The position numbers were made by a program, and so were the translations under genes. This document shows, piece by piece, positions 46,376-58,234 of a DNA stretch of 64,000 nucleotides. Every line of letters starts with the position of its first letter. Position 1 is the stretch's first letter. Location of the stretch: contig NC_092793.1 in the NCBI RefSeq assembly GCF_918797505.1, forward strand, positions 84,007,912 to 84,071,911, given 5' to 3'. Source of the stretch: Bemisia tabaci (Eukaryota; Arthropoda; Insecta; Hemiptera; Aleyrodidae). Under the pieces are notes generated by a model, which was given only the letters and a program-made list of their open reading frames with translations, did no database searches and was not told the origin of the DNA.

Positions 46376-46646
46376 TTTGTTTTTCCTACTTTCCTTCCTG
46401 TAATGTTACTACTTCATAGTCCTCATAGATTTTCTACTTAATCAAACGTAAAAAGACGGCACAAATTGTATCAATTTCATTTTCATTTTATTATTTAACT
46501 GCTACTAAAATTGAAATTCATAAATAAAGTTCTTGTCATTCCTTAACCGATCGCTTTTTCCTTCCTTTTTTTGTCCTCCCTCCCCCTCCTATGCCCTTGA
46601 GTTTTGATCTTTTTAAAAACTGTGAATCGACCTACAAATGATTTAC

Positions 46647-46677
<31 letters not shown>

Positions 46678-47324
46678 ACCGCGCAAATATGTGGGGCAAT
46701 ACCTAGGAGTAAAGTGTCATTCAACTGAATGTTCTTGCTTTTAAGCTTTATCTCGCCCAAAGGCCATTTCTCAAGCATCAAAGTTATTGCACATCATGTA
46801 AATTCAAGGCATGTATAGAGGGTGTCAGGGTGAGGAGGTTCAGAACTCGACGGCGCAGCAACCGGCGCGGCGGCAGCGCGGTCTAGAGCCGTACATATGC
46901 GTGTACATTGAGGAAGCGCGCTGTGACACCCCTATACGCGGCGGCCATTTTGAGGATCAAGGAGTGCCTGGGGAAGAAAAAGCATTAGAAACCTTTTTGT
47001 GCAAAATTTTATAAGGAACATTTTCATAACTAAACGCAACTCGCCATCTCCAACCGATCTCGAGGTATAGCCGAAAAATCAATTTTTAAGCCTTTTGGGA
47101 GAGGGAGCTGGGGGGCCAAAAATCGCTTGTATGGGAATTTTTCCCCCTAATCCGGGATATTGATCTAATTTGACTGGACTACTTCACTATGACATCAATG
47201 ATTCAGTAACGTTTAAAGATACAGGCTAAATTTGCTTCAATAGAAGATGCATTATCACTCTAGATTAATGTTGTAATTTTCAAAAGCAAGCATTGTTAAC
47301 ATCTCTGAGAAAAATTAGACTTAC

Positions 47325-47578
47325 CTGAATGTCAAAAAGTCATCACCCCAATCTATAAAGTATTCTTCTGTTTCCAGTCCAACTTGTAGGAATAAATGTG
47401 ATGGTGTTTGATGCCATAAAACAAGCGGAAATTTTCCTAAAGGCACTGCTGGTCGCAAGTCTGATTTCTCCGAGTAGTTGACTTCAATGGCATTATGACT
47501 GTTTTTGTGTATGAGAGTCTCGGATGACTGATACACTGGCGAGGGTGCTTTCCTTTCAATTTGAAAGGAGGCTCGATC
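47325..47578 (-). CDS. Exon 4: start of the CS domain
   Basis: 254 nt. It enters at phase 0 (GAT CGA) after an AATCAG acceptor and leaves with two bases before GTAAGT. The first half (DRASFQIERKAPSPVYQ onward) is linker. The second half, FPLVLWHQTPSHLFLQVGLE then FIDWGDDFLTF, matches the opening strands of CS/p23 domains: P.V.W.Q....V.L.V......D.......L.F. CS domains bind HSP90-type or other protein partners. In the Yb family this domain lies at the C-terminus, as it does here. Confidence 0.7.
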
Positions 47579-47908
47579 CTGATTGAAAAATAATTCAGCA
47601 ATAAGACTGACATGATAATTTTTAAAACTGAAAAAATAGGCATTGTAACATGCAGAAATGTTTCGAGATGAGTAAAAAGGAGTCCATTTATACAGAAATA
47701 AACTGACATTGTATCTATTAGAACCACTTTAATAATTCAACATTTTTAAGTAATTTTTGTGTCAAGGGATTCGAAAAAATCATTCAAGGGATCAGGGGAA
47801 TCAAGTGATATTTTCCATGGAAAAGGGCAGACTTTCAAATATTAACCAGGATTATGACTAAATTCAGAGGTAATACACCCGTAGCAAAATAGATTGGCAG
47901 GTTTATAC

Positions 47909-48880
47909 ATGGGGTGTTCCAAAATGACTTGGACTGGCCATTTGATTAAAAAACTGAGCAGACTATTGAGCTGATCTTGGTTCCATTAGAAAGAAGATGT
48001 GAATGGAAATTGATTGAAACCAAACTAGCTCATTAAAACTAAAATTGGCACAGTTACAGCAGTTTGAATGAGGGATGTAAAGAAACCGCCCAAGGTTTTT
48101 TCTAGCAAACTACTCTTGACAAAATATGCATTTAAAAGTCTTGAGATCCTCTATTGCGAATGAATGCTGCTTTCTCACATTGAACACAACTTGGTGATGC
48201 TTTTGGGTTGTTGTACGACTCTGGACGAACCGATGCTAAGGATGCAAAAATCTTTCCTTGAATTGGTTACCCAAAAGAGATTGGAGAAGTTTCATGTGCA
48301 TGTGTTGTTTTACCAGGCGTGTGTGTTTTGTGAAATTTCTCATTGTTTTTTGTGCCACTTTTCATAACTTTTTTTGAACAAGGATAGATACGAAGACTCA
48401 ATGATAGAACAGAACAGTTTTGAAATAAAATTGCAAAAAAAAGAAAGGAAAACAATGGAAAGTTGCACTAGAAACTTCAGAAGTACATCAGAAACTTTGC
48501 TGCTTATTTTCTCGTGACCGATTCATTTATGGGTTTTTGCATTGTTATTATGGATACATCTTAAGACTTACGAAGACCAGACAGCGTTAATAAATTGTGT
48601 CAGATGTTCCAAAGCGGTATACATATGTCGGCAAAAGAGCAGCTTAAATGTTTTATTTGCACATTTCTGTAAAAGTAGATTATGAAAAAATCCGTAGGTG
48701 GTTGTCATAAATCTCTCATTCAAACTGCCGGTGACTTGGCCAATTTTAGTTCACATAACCTGATCTTGGTTTCAATCGATTTCTTTTTGTGTCTTTCTCA
48801 GATGAAACCAAGATCAGCTTGATGGGTTGCATAGTTTTTTAATTAGAGTTTGAGTCCAGGTCATTTTGGGACACCCTACA
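47909..48880. mobile_element. 970-bp TIR element
   Basis: Ends GGGGTGTTCCAAAATGACTT, GGACT and, reversed, TAGGGTGTCCCAAAATGACC, TGGACT. Subterminal words GCTGATCTTGGTT and AAACCAAGATCAGC also mirror. No transposase. The GGGTGTCCCA ends resemble those of 13268-13741. Confidence 0.7.
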
Positions 48881-49289
48881 ATCCTACATATCAATGCCCC
48901 AGAGTCAAAAAGGGCCTAAATCACATCATTGGAAAAATCAAGTAAGTGGTGGTGTGGAAATCTCCCATAGCGGTTGTGTGTGTGTGGAAAATTTTGTAGC
49001 CCTATCTTACGCCGGTTAGGAAATGCAGAGTTTCGAAAATTACGATTTACATTGGAATCAATGGGGCCACCCCCCCCTCCCGATTTTTCTCCTGATGTCT
49101 CAGAATGACTAAGAGCAAAGCTTCCTTGGAAAAATTCTCCCAATTTCTGGGAAATCGTTGGCATTGCTTAGGGTTAAAATTAAAGCACATAATGTCAGTG
49201 CATTACAGGCTACTAGCATGGAAACTTGCTCACAATCTCATTCAGAGACATTTATTATTGCTGATGTACCTACTTGTTAAACTCCGCCC

Positions 49290-51632
49290 AGAGGCGAGTT
49301 GTTTTTCACCAGCTGGTCTCAAGCCTAGGAAAAGGAGGAGGGTTGTGCATAGGGCTAGCAACCCTACCACGTAAATTCACCCAAGCTACGAAATCCAAGA
49401 CGAATCCTCGGTACCCAAACAACCTACAGATAAAGGGACCTAAAGATAATGGATCATGGAAAAAACCAAGGACATCATATTGGCCACATGGAATGTAAGA
49501 ACCATGAAGAAAGCAGGAAAATTTATGGAAGAAGCCAAAGAAATGCAGAAATGTGCCATTGACGTCATGGCTGTTCAAGAAATCAGATGGCAAGGAGAAG
49601 GGAGAATAGATAAGAGAGAATTCAGCATGATATCAAGAGTGGCGGTAGCCACCCCCGGTCGAGGAAAATGACGTCCTACTAAAGTCCCGATAACGAACGG
49701 GTGCCCGATACAGTGGAACAAGTAAAAACACAGGGCAATTTGGCACAGGATTCTTACTATTCAAAAAAGCAAGAAACACTATCCTGGAATATGAAACTAT
49801 CAACCGCGGAATATGCAGAAAAAGAATAAAAGGAAAATTTAGGAATATATCAATTGTGTCAATACACGCACCAACAGAAGAGAAAGAAGAAACAGAAAAG
49901 GAAAGTTTCTACAATGCGCTTGAGGAAATGTGTACAAAAATAAGAAGTGAAGAAGTGAATCAAATTGATCACGTGCTAGTATCCTCAAGACATATGTTAT
50001 CAGTAATTGATGTGAAAAGCTGCAGAGGACCTAACTGCGACTCAGACCATTTCCTTGTAAAAGTTGAAGTTAGAGAAAAAATCGCCAATGTAATGAAAGG
50101 GCCCAAACAAGAAACAAAGCGTTGGGCCACAGAAATCTTAACAAGAATAAAGAATTACAAAAGAAGTATGAGGATGTCTTGAATAGCAAGGTAACGCGAG
50201 AAACAGATGGAATAGAAGGAAGGAATCAAACGCCTGAAGAGATTTGGACAGTAACCGAGAAAGCCATTTCAGAAACAGCAAAAGAAACTATGGGAGAAAG
50301 ACAAAAACCAAAAATGATGAATGGTTCGATGAAGAATACATGAACATCATAGATCAAAAAGACGCTGTAAGAAAAAAGATGCTGCAAAGAAGCACAAGAG
50401 GGAATGAAGAAAGGTGTCATAAAGCAAGAAAATAAGCTAATAAGCTTCTTAGAAAAAAGAAAAGAGAAGCAATGATCCAACAAATGGAAGAAATAGAACA
50501 ACTAAGCAAACAAAATGAGAGTAGAAATTTTTATGCTGCAGTGAAAAGAATGAGAAAAGGATTTCAACCAAAATCAAGCGGGTGCAGAAGTAAAGATGGT
50601 CAGTTAGGATCTGGGAGAAGAGAAGAACACAATGGAGAGATGGGCAGAACATTTCGAAGAGCTGCTAAATGAAAGGGAAAGGATGATACAGAACGAGAAA
50701 GAAACAACGGAAAAATAAGAAGATCACATAAATGAGGATGATTTGTCACAAACACCAAGTATAGAAGAAGTTGCAGAAAGAATTAGAAGAATGAAAAATA
50801 ACGAAGCTCCAGAAGATGGAATTACATCAGAGCTCCTTAAAACGAAGGAATAGAGCTCTATAAAGAATTTGAAAAAAGAGCAAGAGATTTAGGATTAATT
50901 GTAAATTTAATTAAAACCAAGTACATGGTATTTTCATCCTCTGAGTCAAGAAGAAAACCGCAAGACTTAATAATTGATGCAAAGAATTTGAAGGAGTCAA
51001 GAAATTCAAGTATCTAGGAAACCTAATCGATAATGAAGCCAGAACAACTACATCGGTTAAAGATGGAATGCAGGAAAGCAGGTATTGAAGCATATTATGC
51101 AAATTTAAAGCTAATAAGAAGCAGATTGATATCTCGGAAGACCAAGTTACAAATATATAAGACCCTTATTGGACCAATCATTACGTACGGCGGAGAAACG
51201 TGGACTATGACAGAGAATGATAGGAGCATGCTGCGAAGATTTGAGTGAAAAATCATAGGAAGGATTTTTAGAGCCATTAAAGAAAATGGAGAATGGATAA
51301 TTCGAAACAACAGCAAAATCGACAAAATACTGGAACAAGAAGATACAGTTCGATTCATTAAATTGCAAAGAATTCAATGGCTAGGACACGTTAGCAGAGG
51401 GGAGAAGGAAAGAATGCGGAAGAGAATCATGAAATTCAAAGTTCTATCGAAGAGAAAGAGAGGAAGGCCAGGGCTAAATGGTAAGATGAGGTAGAGAAAG
51501 ATCTTAGAATTATGAAAGTGATAGGATGGAAAGAAAAGACCATGGACAGAGTAGGATGGAGATGCATCGTTTTGGAGGCCAAAGCCCACCCCGGGCTGTA
51601 GCGCCATTAGTAAGTAAGTAAGATGTACTTGT
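49290..51632 (+). mobile_element. Degenerate RTE/CR1-like LINE remnant
   Basis: Plus-strand pieces in order: endonuclease start ILATWNVRTMKKAGK and VMAVQEIRWQGEG (from 49456), then after a disrupted stretch VSIHAPTEEKEE, CDSDHFLVKVEV with an intact SDH, RT fingers AERIRRMKNNEAPEDG (about 50780), then directly GLIVNLIKTKYMVF, KYLGNLI, TYGGETWTMTE and IQWLGHVSRG. The part that should hold the catalytic YADD is missing between about 50850 and 50880, so the copy is internally deleted; several frameshifts and stops are present. It ends with a CCGGGCTGTAGCGCCA-type 3' end and an (AAGT)n tail at 51610-51622, characteristic of this LINE group. It lies in the intron between exons 4 and 3 of the TDRD12/Yb-like gene, antisense to it. 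Confidence 0.8.
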
Positions 51633-52397
51633 TAACTTAAATCCCGAAAACAAAATAAACAAAGAGATCATTACGGTTGCCTACAATTTTTTCTCAGGTA
51701 TGGTAAAAAAGCCATTCAGATTTTTATACCTCACAATAGGTTGTGCCTAAGAATGAATAAAGCAAAATGCATTGCACGAGAACATTATTCCAGGTGTTAC
51801 TTGAAACAATCAGAAAATCTTAGTAGCACCTGACCATACCAAAAATGTGTTGACCTTTTTCTTCAAATGACCCCTGAAAGTTTTACCTTTAAGGGGATGC
51901 TCCAATAAACCGGCAAGAAAAATGATAATTTTGTGATAAATTAAACGATCAAAAACCATCAAAATAACACTAGTGACCACTCCTAGTAAAAAAATCCTTG
52001 ATTTTTGTGAATTCCACTCTAAGTCGCAAGTACTTTATCAACATTCTGGCACTAAAACCGCTCAAAAAAGTCAAATCATAGCGGAGGTATAAAGTGTCTT
52101 AAATTTCCATTTCCAAAAGGTTAGTTTTAAAAGAGTTCTTAAGTAAGGAGTTCATCTGCCATGTTCAGACTTTAAATGAATAGGTAAAGAGCAACTTCAC
52201 ACTTTAGGCATGCTAAAAATTTCAATAAAATTCTTGCATATCATTCTTTAGGACTACAGATGTTTGCTAGAGAAAACTCAGATTTCAATTTTTGACAAGA
52301 CCTTACCGAAATTGGTCTTTTAAAAAACTTGTCTTCGTTCATAAGGGTTGGCTGTCTGCATAAGAATGCCACAAGTGAACTTAAAATACAGACTTAC

Positions 52398-52517
52398 TCT
52401 ATTTAGTGTCCTTGAAAACATTTCAAAAGCAAAGCTCTTGAAATCTTCTAAGTCATCTTTGGAAAAATTTTGACAGTAATTCTTGCTGAAGTTGTGAATC
52501 TCACTCATTTCCGAGAC
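52398..52517 (-). CDS. Exon 3: linker to the CS domain
   Basis: 120 nt, 40 codons, phase 0 at both ends. The acceptor is TTTTTTTTAG and the donor is AGA|GTAAGT. The peptide reads VSEMSEIHNFSKNY and on through DDLEDFKSFAFEMFSRTLNR. No domain is recognised; the charged, helical look suits a linker between the Tudor and CS domains. It lies only 35 bp from the end of a 1.64-kb palindromic element in the upstream intron, so that insertion sits very close to the 3' splice site. Confidence 0.6.
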
Positions 52518-52552
52518 CTAAAAAAAATATGCATAATCAATTTTCAACTGGT

Positions 52553-54191
52553 AAGGACCCTACAACAAAACGGCCAAACCGGCCTAAACACGGAATCGTA
52601 CGATTTTCTCAGGGAAGATAGAGGGTCTTCCCAGACACTCAAAACTGGTCATATTTTTTGCCTAACCCCCAGGGAAAAGGGGGGGAAAGGGGGTCAAAGT
52701 CAAAACCTTTAAATTAGCATAACTTCTCAACGGTTTGTCGTAGAAAGATGATCTTGGTGTCAAAATTTCCAGAAAAATGAGAGCTTTCAGAATGTATGTA
52801 TGAAATTAATAAAATTTTAAATTTGACCCACTTTTGGGGCATTTTACAAGGTCCCCCTTTCGTAAATTTTCGTTTTTTGAGATTTTCGGTTGTTCGGTTC
52901 GCACGGATTAAAACAAACACAATTTCAAATGAAAGTAGAGCGTTTAAGCTTTAAAACAAGCCCAAGATGATCTTGGGGAAACGATTAGAAGCGGAGTTAT
53001 GAGTCTTCAAAGTTGACGCGGCGCGCAGGAACCTTGTATGTTATGAGTCTCAAGGTCACCTGCGCGCCCCGGATTGCCTGCAGGTTGCAAGTTTTTGTGT
53101 TTTTATGCTTCTGTAGGTCATTTTTAATGTAAATCTTCAATGAAGATAGTTTAATCAGAATTTTTTAATTTTACACAATGGGCCTTCGGCGAGGTACACC
53201 ACATTAACGTCAAAAAATTTTAACTGCGTTTCAAATAGCCTCCTCAAGAATAACTGAGACTTGTTTTGAAGCTCAAAGCTCGTCTGCTTCTACCAGAAAC
53301 TATTTGGCTTTACCAAGTGAGTTCCGTCAAGCGCTGTAGCTTATAGCTCAATTTATTAAAAAATTTTAAAATTAGGGGTACCCCAAAATTTGGCATCAAT
53401 GGGTTATAATTTCTAAATGGTTCAGTTCTGTATGGAGCATATGTATATTTGAACTGAGGGTCCATGGTTTCTTCTAAATTATAAGAGCAGAATCGTCATC
53501 GTCAGCAAATGTTTAATGAGATATGATGGACATAATGGTTCATACTCTAAGCCCCCTCTCGCTCTCCCGTAAAATTAAAAAATTTCGATTATTCCATCTT
53601 CATTGAATGATTTACATTAAAAATGACCTACAGAAGCATAAAAACACAAAAACTTGCAACCTGCAGGCAATCCGGGGCGCGCAGGTGACCTTGAGACTCG
53701 GAACATACAAGGTTCCCGCGCGCCGCGTCAACTTTGGAGACTCATAACTCCGCTTCTAATCGTTTCCCCAAGATCATCTTGGGCTTGTTTTAAAGCTTAA
53801 ACGCTCTACTTTCATTTGAAATTGTTTTTGTTTTAATCCGTGCGAACCGAACAACCGAAAATCTCAAAAAACGAAAATTTACGAAAGGGGGACCTTGTAA
53901 AATGCCCCAAAAGTGGGTCAAATTTTAAAATTTTATTAATTTCATACATACATTCTGAAAGCTCTCATTTTTCTGGAAATTTTGACACCAAGATCATCTT
54001 TCTACGACAAACCGTTGAGAAGTTATGCTAATTTAAAGGTTTTGACTTTGACCCCCTCTGCCCCCTTTTCCCTGGGGGTCAGGCAAAAAATATGACCAGT
54101 TTTGAGTGTCTGGGAAGACCCTCTATCATCCCTGAGAAAATCGTGCGATTCCGTGTTTAGGCCGATTTGGTCGTTTTGTTGTAGGGTCCTT
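52553..54191. mobile_element. 1.64-kb element with 0.6-kb inverted arms
   Basis: AAGGACCCTAC at the left mirrors GTAGGGTCCTT at the right. The arms, 52553-53171 and 53573-54191, match closely, including a 34-residue stretch identical when read from each arm and the GC-rich GCGCGCAGG / GCCTGCAGGTTGCAAG region. The centre (400 bp) has no recognisable protein. It sits 35 bp upstream of exon 3's acceptor. Confidence 0.8.
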
Positions 54192-54486
54192 TGTCCTTTT
54201 CTTAAAAACACAATCTTCTTGAAAGGCATTTAGGTACATTTTTCTTGTAAAGTCTCCATACTCGTTGCATATTAGAAAATCCACATATCGCTAATGAATT
54301 CATTTTGAGCACAGCAATCAACCAAGGCACACCTCCCTTTCAATTTCTCAGCAAGGATCAAGTCACATCCTAAAGCCAAGCAGCATGTAAAATACCTTAA
54401 GAGCCCCAAAAGAAATTGTAAGTTAAAATTTGATTAAATTGGATGAAATTTCTCTACATTGAGCTTTAGTAGAAATACCTTGATTA

Positions 54487-56092
54487 ATGAGTAATTTTCT
54501 GCTATTTCCACTATTTCAACCCGAAATTTTCGAAAAATGACGCCTCAAAGACGCCTTGGCAGATATGTTTTTCTGAAACTTCCTGTAATTTGGCACCAGG
54601 AATTAATAATGGTTTCCACAAGAAACGGAGTTTCAGTCTTTCGCCGGGCAGGCAGAAATTATCAACCCAGATAAAATCTCAACTCAGTCCCTCTGCTTTT
54701 TTGTCTTTATTTTAAATAATTGTCCTCCTAAATTTCCTCTAACTCCATGGAAATGTTTTGTAAATGCAATTAATTTTCATTAAAAAAACCCCCTCAAATT
54801 GTCAGTAAAGGAATTATCTCTAAAAAAGGGCAGATTTCGGGAAAAAAAACTGAAATATGTATATCAAAATTTCTACCTGCCAATTTCTTTATTTCCCTGG
54901 TGAATTTTTGTATAGAATACATTAAATTTTTTTTTTAGGTGTTACACCGATATAAGTTGTAAAAAATCCGTTTTGATGCGAGAGGAACTCATATTTCTTT
55001 CAAAAGTAAGCCATACCAAAATGAGTACTGAGTTGAGAGGAAAAAGGTGAGATAGAGAGATAGATGTGATGGAGAGAGTGTTTAAGAGGAAATTGGGAGG
55101 GGGGAAGGAGGGAGGAGAGAAGAGAGGGGGTGAGGGGGAAAGAGGGAGGAGAGGAGGGGAGACAGACAGAAAGACAGACAGACAAAACAGATCTCACAAT
55201 CGGTTTTTCTGACTGTCTTCTTCTATATAATATATCCATGTAAATCCGTCTGTCATGATAAAATTACTGACCGTTTGACAAAATTCTATCCTGTCACACG
55301 GACAAATACAATAGGAGAAAGAAAGTAACAAACCCATTCAATGACAGCAGAAACTACTCATTTCAATGAGGATTTTCAAGAACTCAGTCCCCATTTCTCA
55401 ACACAGCCCCCTCATTAGGGGACTGAGTTGAGGGGACTGATTGAGAATTCTGCTTGTTTTGATGGAAGAAAAAAGAGGTCATGTTTAACGCCAAAACAAA
55501 ACGAGCTCCTTGATTAGGACTAAGTATTACATTAAATATCTTAAAATAGTTGAATTTTGTTGAAGCTTTCCTTATAATAATGCAGGGACTGAGTTGGGCA
55601 GGTTCAGGATGATTTTAACATTCACACTTAAAACAGCGCCCTTGGTAGCTCCTGTATGAAGCAAAAAGTAGGGGGACTGAGTTGAGATGAAAACCTTGTA
55701 ACAAGCCTTCTGTCTCGTCTCACGACGGGAATACTGTTAGTTTTCTAAAAGCAGACCAAAAAAAATAAAAAGTAGAAGGTCCATACATTCTAAAAATGTC
55801 AAGTTTGAGTTGATTAGCTTCGGTTTCCAGCACCCTAGAGCCGTTTGAATTGAGGAACCTTAGTCGTGTGACAGGGACTGAGTTGAGATTTTCTTCCCAG
55901 TAATTTCTGCTGTTCTCTGCTTGCCAGGAAACAGAGGTTTAGTTCTACGATTTTTTCCGAGTATGCACCTGACGCAGAAAGTTATTCTTGACAAAAAAAA
56001 TTTATCTGAACTCTGTTGATTGATATGTGTGCCAGAAAAGCCCGTGTGACAGAAATAGTAGAAATAGCAGAGAATTACTCTAATAATTCTGA
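54487..56092. mobile_element. 1.6-kb TIR element with GGGACTGAGTTGAGA words
   Basis: GAGTAATTTTCTGCTATTTC at the left mirrors GAAATAGCAGAGAATTACTC at the right. Next to the ends AAATCTCAACTCAGTCCCT and AGGGACTGAGTTGAGATTT also mirror. The same GGACTGAGTTGAG word recurs internally at about 55020, 55382, 55423, 55587 and 55673. TGTCACACGG words also repeat. No transposase. It ends about 120 bp from exon 2. Confidence 0.65.
55020..55190 (+). repeat. Polypurine tract
   Basis: About 170 bp almost free of pyrimidines on the plus strand, mainly GAGAGA, GGAGGG and GACAGA words. Such mirror-like purine runs can form triplex DNA. It lies inside the 54487-56092 element. Confidence 0.7.
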
Positions 56093-56213
56093 TTTATGTG
56101 CATCCAGTTTGAAAATCAAAACTATGTATCATTATCAATATTAAAATGCTTAGAAAACATAGAAAATCTTCATTCATTACTCAAAAAGAGATTTAGAGAA
56201 ACGGTTGGAATAC

Positions 56214-56468
56214 CTCTGTAGAGCTTAGACTAGATACTTGAGAAGAATCTTCATCATCTTCTTTCTCTTCCTCTGGTTCATTGGTGAAATCATCAGACAG
56301 AGAAGGTTGTTGTTGATTTAGAAGCAAAAGCTCATTTTTCATTGGCTTGGCAAAACCCCGGTCTAATAAATCTTGATTGACACTATACGTAATGTTATTC
56401 AAATCATGCAGAGCAACTCTGTATCTGCGACCTCCGGTTCGTTGAGCTTTGCATTCAATTCGAATCGT
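56214..56468 (-). CDS. Exon 2: extended Tudor end and acidic linker
   Basis: 255 nt, 85 codons, phase 0 at both ends. The acceptor is TTTCAG and the donor is GAG|GTATTC. The peptide begins TIRIECKAQRTGGRRYRVAL, followed by HDLNNITYSVNQDLLDRGFA. A basic/hydrophobic strand, then Y-V-L-x-D, then an 'L..RG.A' end is typical of the C-terminal strands and helix of an extended Tudor domain. The second half is low-complexity and acidic (NEPEEEKEDDEDSS), a likely disordered linker. A 1.6-kb TIR element ends about 120 bp downstream of this exon. Confidence 0.7.
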
Positions 56469-57062
56469 CTGAAATCAGAAAGTTAATATTTTCAATGGTT
56501 CTTCTCAACACGATTCAATTTTTTAAAATTGACTCGGCGGATGGAATCATGAGACAAATTCACAATTCTGATGAAGAAGTACATGCATACATAAGAGTCG
56601 CTTTTACAGCGTTCTCCGTTGCTCTGGAGTGCCTAACAGTTTTAGACCTTAATCCTCCAAGACCTTGTCTGGGAGCTACAATTCCCTCCAGGGGCTGGAT
56701 GAGGAGGCTCCTGGATAAAAACACTAAAGCTAACAAGTCAACCAATGTTCAAGCCAAAAAATAAAAGCAAAATAGAGAATAGTTGTCTGAGAGCCGAGAA
56801 AAATCCAAATTTATCTTACTTGTGATTGCCCCTCTAGTTTAACTAATCTCTTAACAGAATATGAATTCGGGTTGTTGAAAGAAGGGTGTATCTTCGACTT
56901 TATTTGATAAGTTGTTGAAGGCGAACCTTTTCTAAAAGAGACGGTGGATAGCAACAGTGACATCAAACATTTTCATCAAACATCATTAATCTCATAACAG
57001 GACGAGTTCTCTTGAGAGAGGTATGGCCTCCTGTTTGAACCAACATCAGTTCTGTTATGAGG

Positions 57063-57562
57063 NNNNNNNNNNNNNNNNNNNNNNNNNNNNNNNNNNNNNN
57101 NNNNNNNNNNNNNNNNNNNNNNNNNNNNNNNNNNNNNNNNNNNNNNNNNNNNNNNNNNNNNNNNNNNNNNNNNNNNNNNNNNNNNNNNNNNNNNNNNNNN
57201 NNNNNNNNNNNNNNNNNNNNNNNNNNNNNNNNNNNNNNNNNNNNNNNNNNNNNNNNNNNNNNNNNNNNNNNNNNNNNNNNNNNNNNNNNNNNNNNNNNNN
57301 NNNNNNNNNNNNNNNNNNNNNNNNNNNNNNNNNNNNNNNNNNNNNNNNNNNNNNNNNNNNNNNNNNNNNNNNNNNNNNNNNNNNNNNNNNNNNNNNNNNN
57401 NNNNNNNNNNNNNNNNNNNNNNNNNNNNNNNNNNNNNNNNNNNNNNNNNNNNNNNNNNNNNNNNNNNNNNNNNNNNNNNNNNNNNNNNNNNNNNNNNNNN
57501 NNNNNNNNNNNNNNNNNNNNNNNNNNNNNNNNNNNNNNNNNNNNNNNNNNNNNNNNNNNNNN
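57063..57562. other. Scaffold gap (500 N)
   Basis: Exactly 500 N, probably a placeholder length. It falls in the intron between exons 2 and 1. Open frames spanning it are meaningless. Confidence 0.98.
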
Positions 57563-58234
57563 GTGGGTTTTTGGCTCTGATTTCGAAAATGACCTCCCTA
57601 AAACTTAATCAGTTCAATAATTGCAATAATCTGCTGGATTTTTCTCAGAGAATTATTCCACAAAATATTTCAATAAAATTTTAATTGACTATTCCATGAT
57701 TCTAATAGAATCATTTTAGACAGAGAAAAAAAAGAGTTTGTTGAATGACTCAAAACTTTCACAGTTCCCAAGCAGTTTTTCATCCCAGAAGTACTTACGC
57801 CCAGCATTAATTAGTCTTGATGATGGGTTTACAAGCTCTTCACTTGATATGAACTCTACCAATGGGCAGGAGGCACAATCCTGAGTGACTTCACCTACTC
57901 AGAACTCTCGCAAACAGTTTGTTTCAACTGTTCACAGAGCAAGAGTTCTAAACATCCAATCAGAGCGCAAAAAAATGTTACAAGGCTATTTACATAACCT
58001 CGCAAATCAGAACAAATTCTCAAAAAACGTGATCTCGTGTAGTTTCACAAAACCACAGACTGTTAACAAAAATTAAATTTTAGATTAACAACAGGCAATT
58101 TGGCGGTAAAATCTCAGCCACACTAATTTAATGAAAAATTGAGGCCAAAAATTTGTTTTCTTGACGCATTTTGTGAACCATTAATGACTCATTGTGTTGC
58201 TTGTCCTCCTTTAAAGGAGAGAAAAGAAACTCAC

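Larger units (their letters stand above)
40953..47180. mobile_element. 6.2-kb element with 2.4-kb inverted-repeat arms
   Basis: The left arm 40953-43349 and right arm 44640-47180 mirror each other from TAGTCCTGTCAAATTAG / CTAATTTGACTGGACTA to ACAGATCAGGTCATCCGTC / GACGGATGACCTGATCTATC, with a 1.3-kb unmatched centre. Landmark matches include the poly-T at 41570 and poly-A at 46650, a GC block (CGGCGCGGCGGCAGCGCGGT) and a 100-codon frame identical at all but one residue. Arms differ mainly by nested insertions. No transposase was recognised. It lies in the intron between exons 5 and 4. Confidence 0.75.

Noticed and set aside
57023..57608. Long open frames of 183-185 codons
   Set aside because: They consist of N from the scaffold gap.
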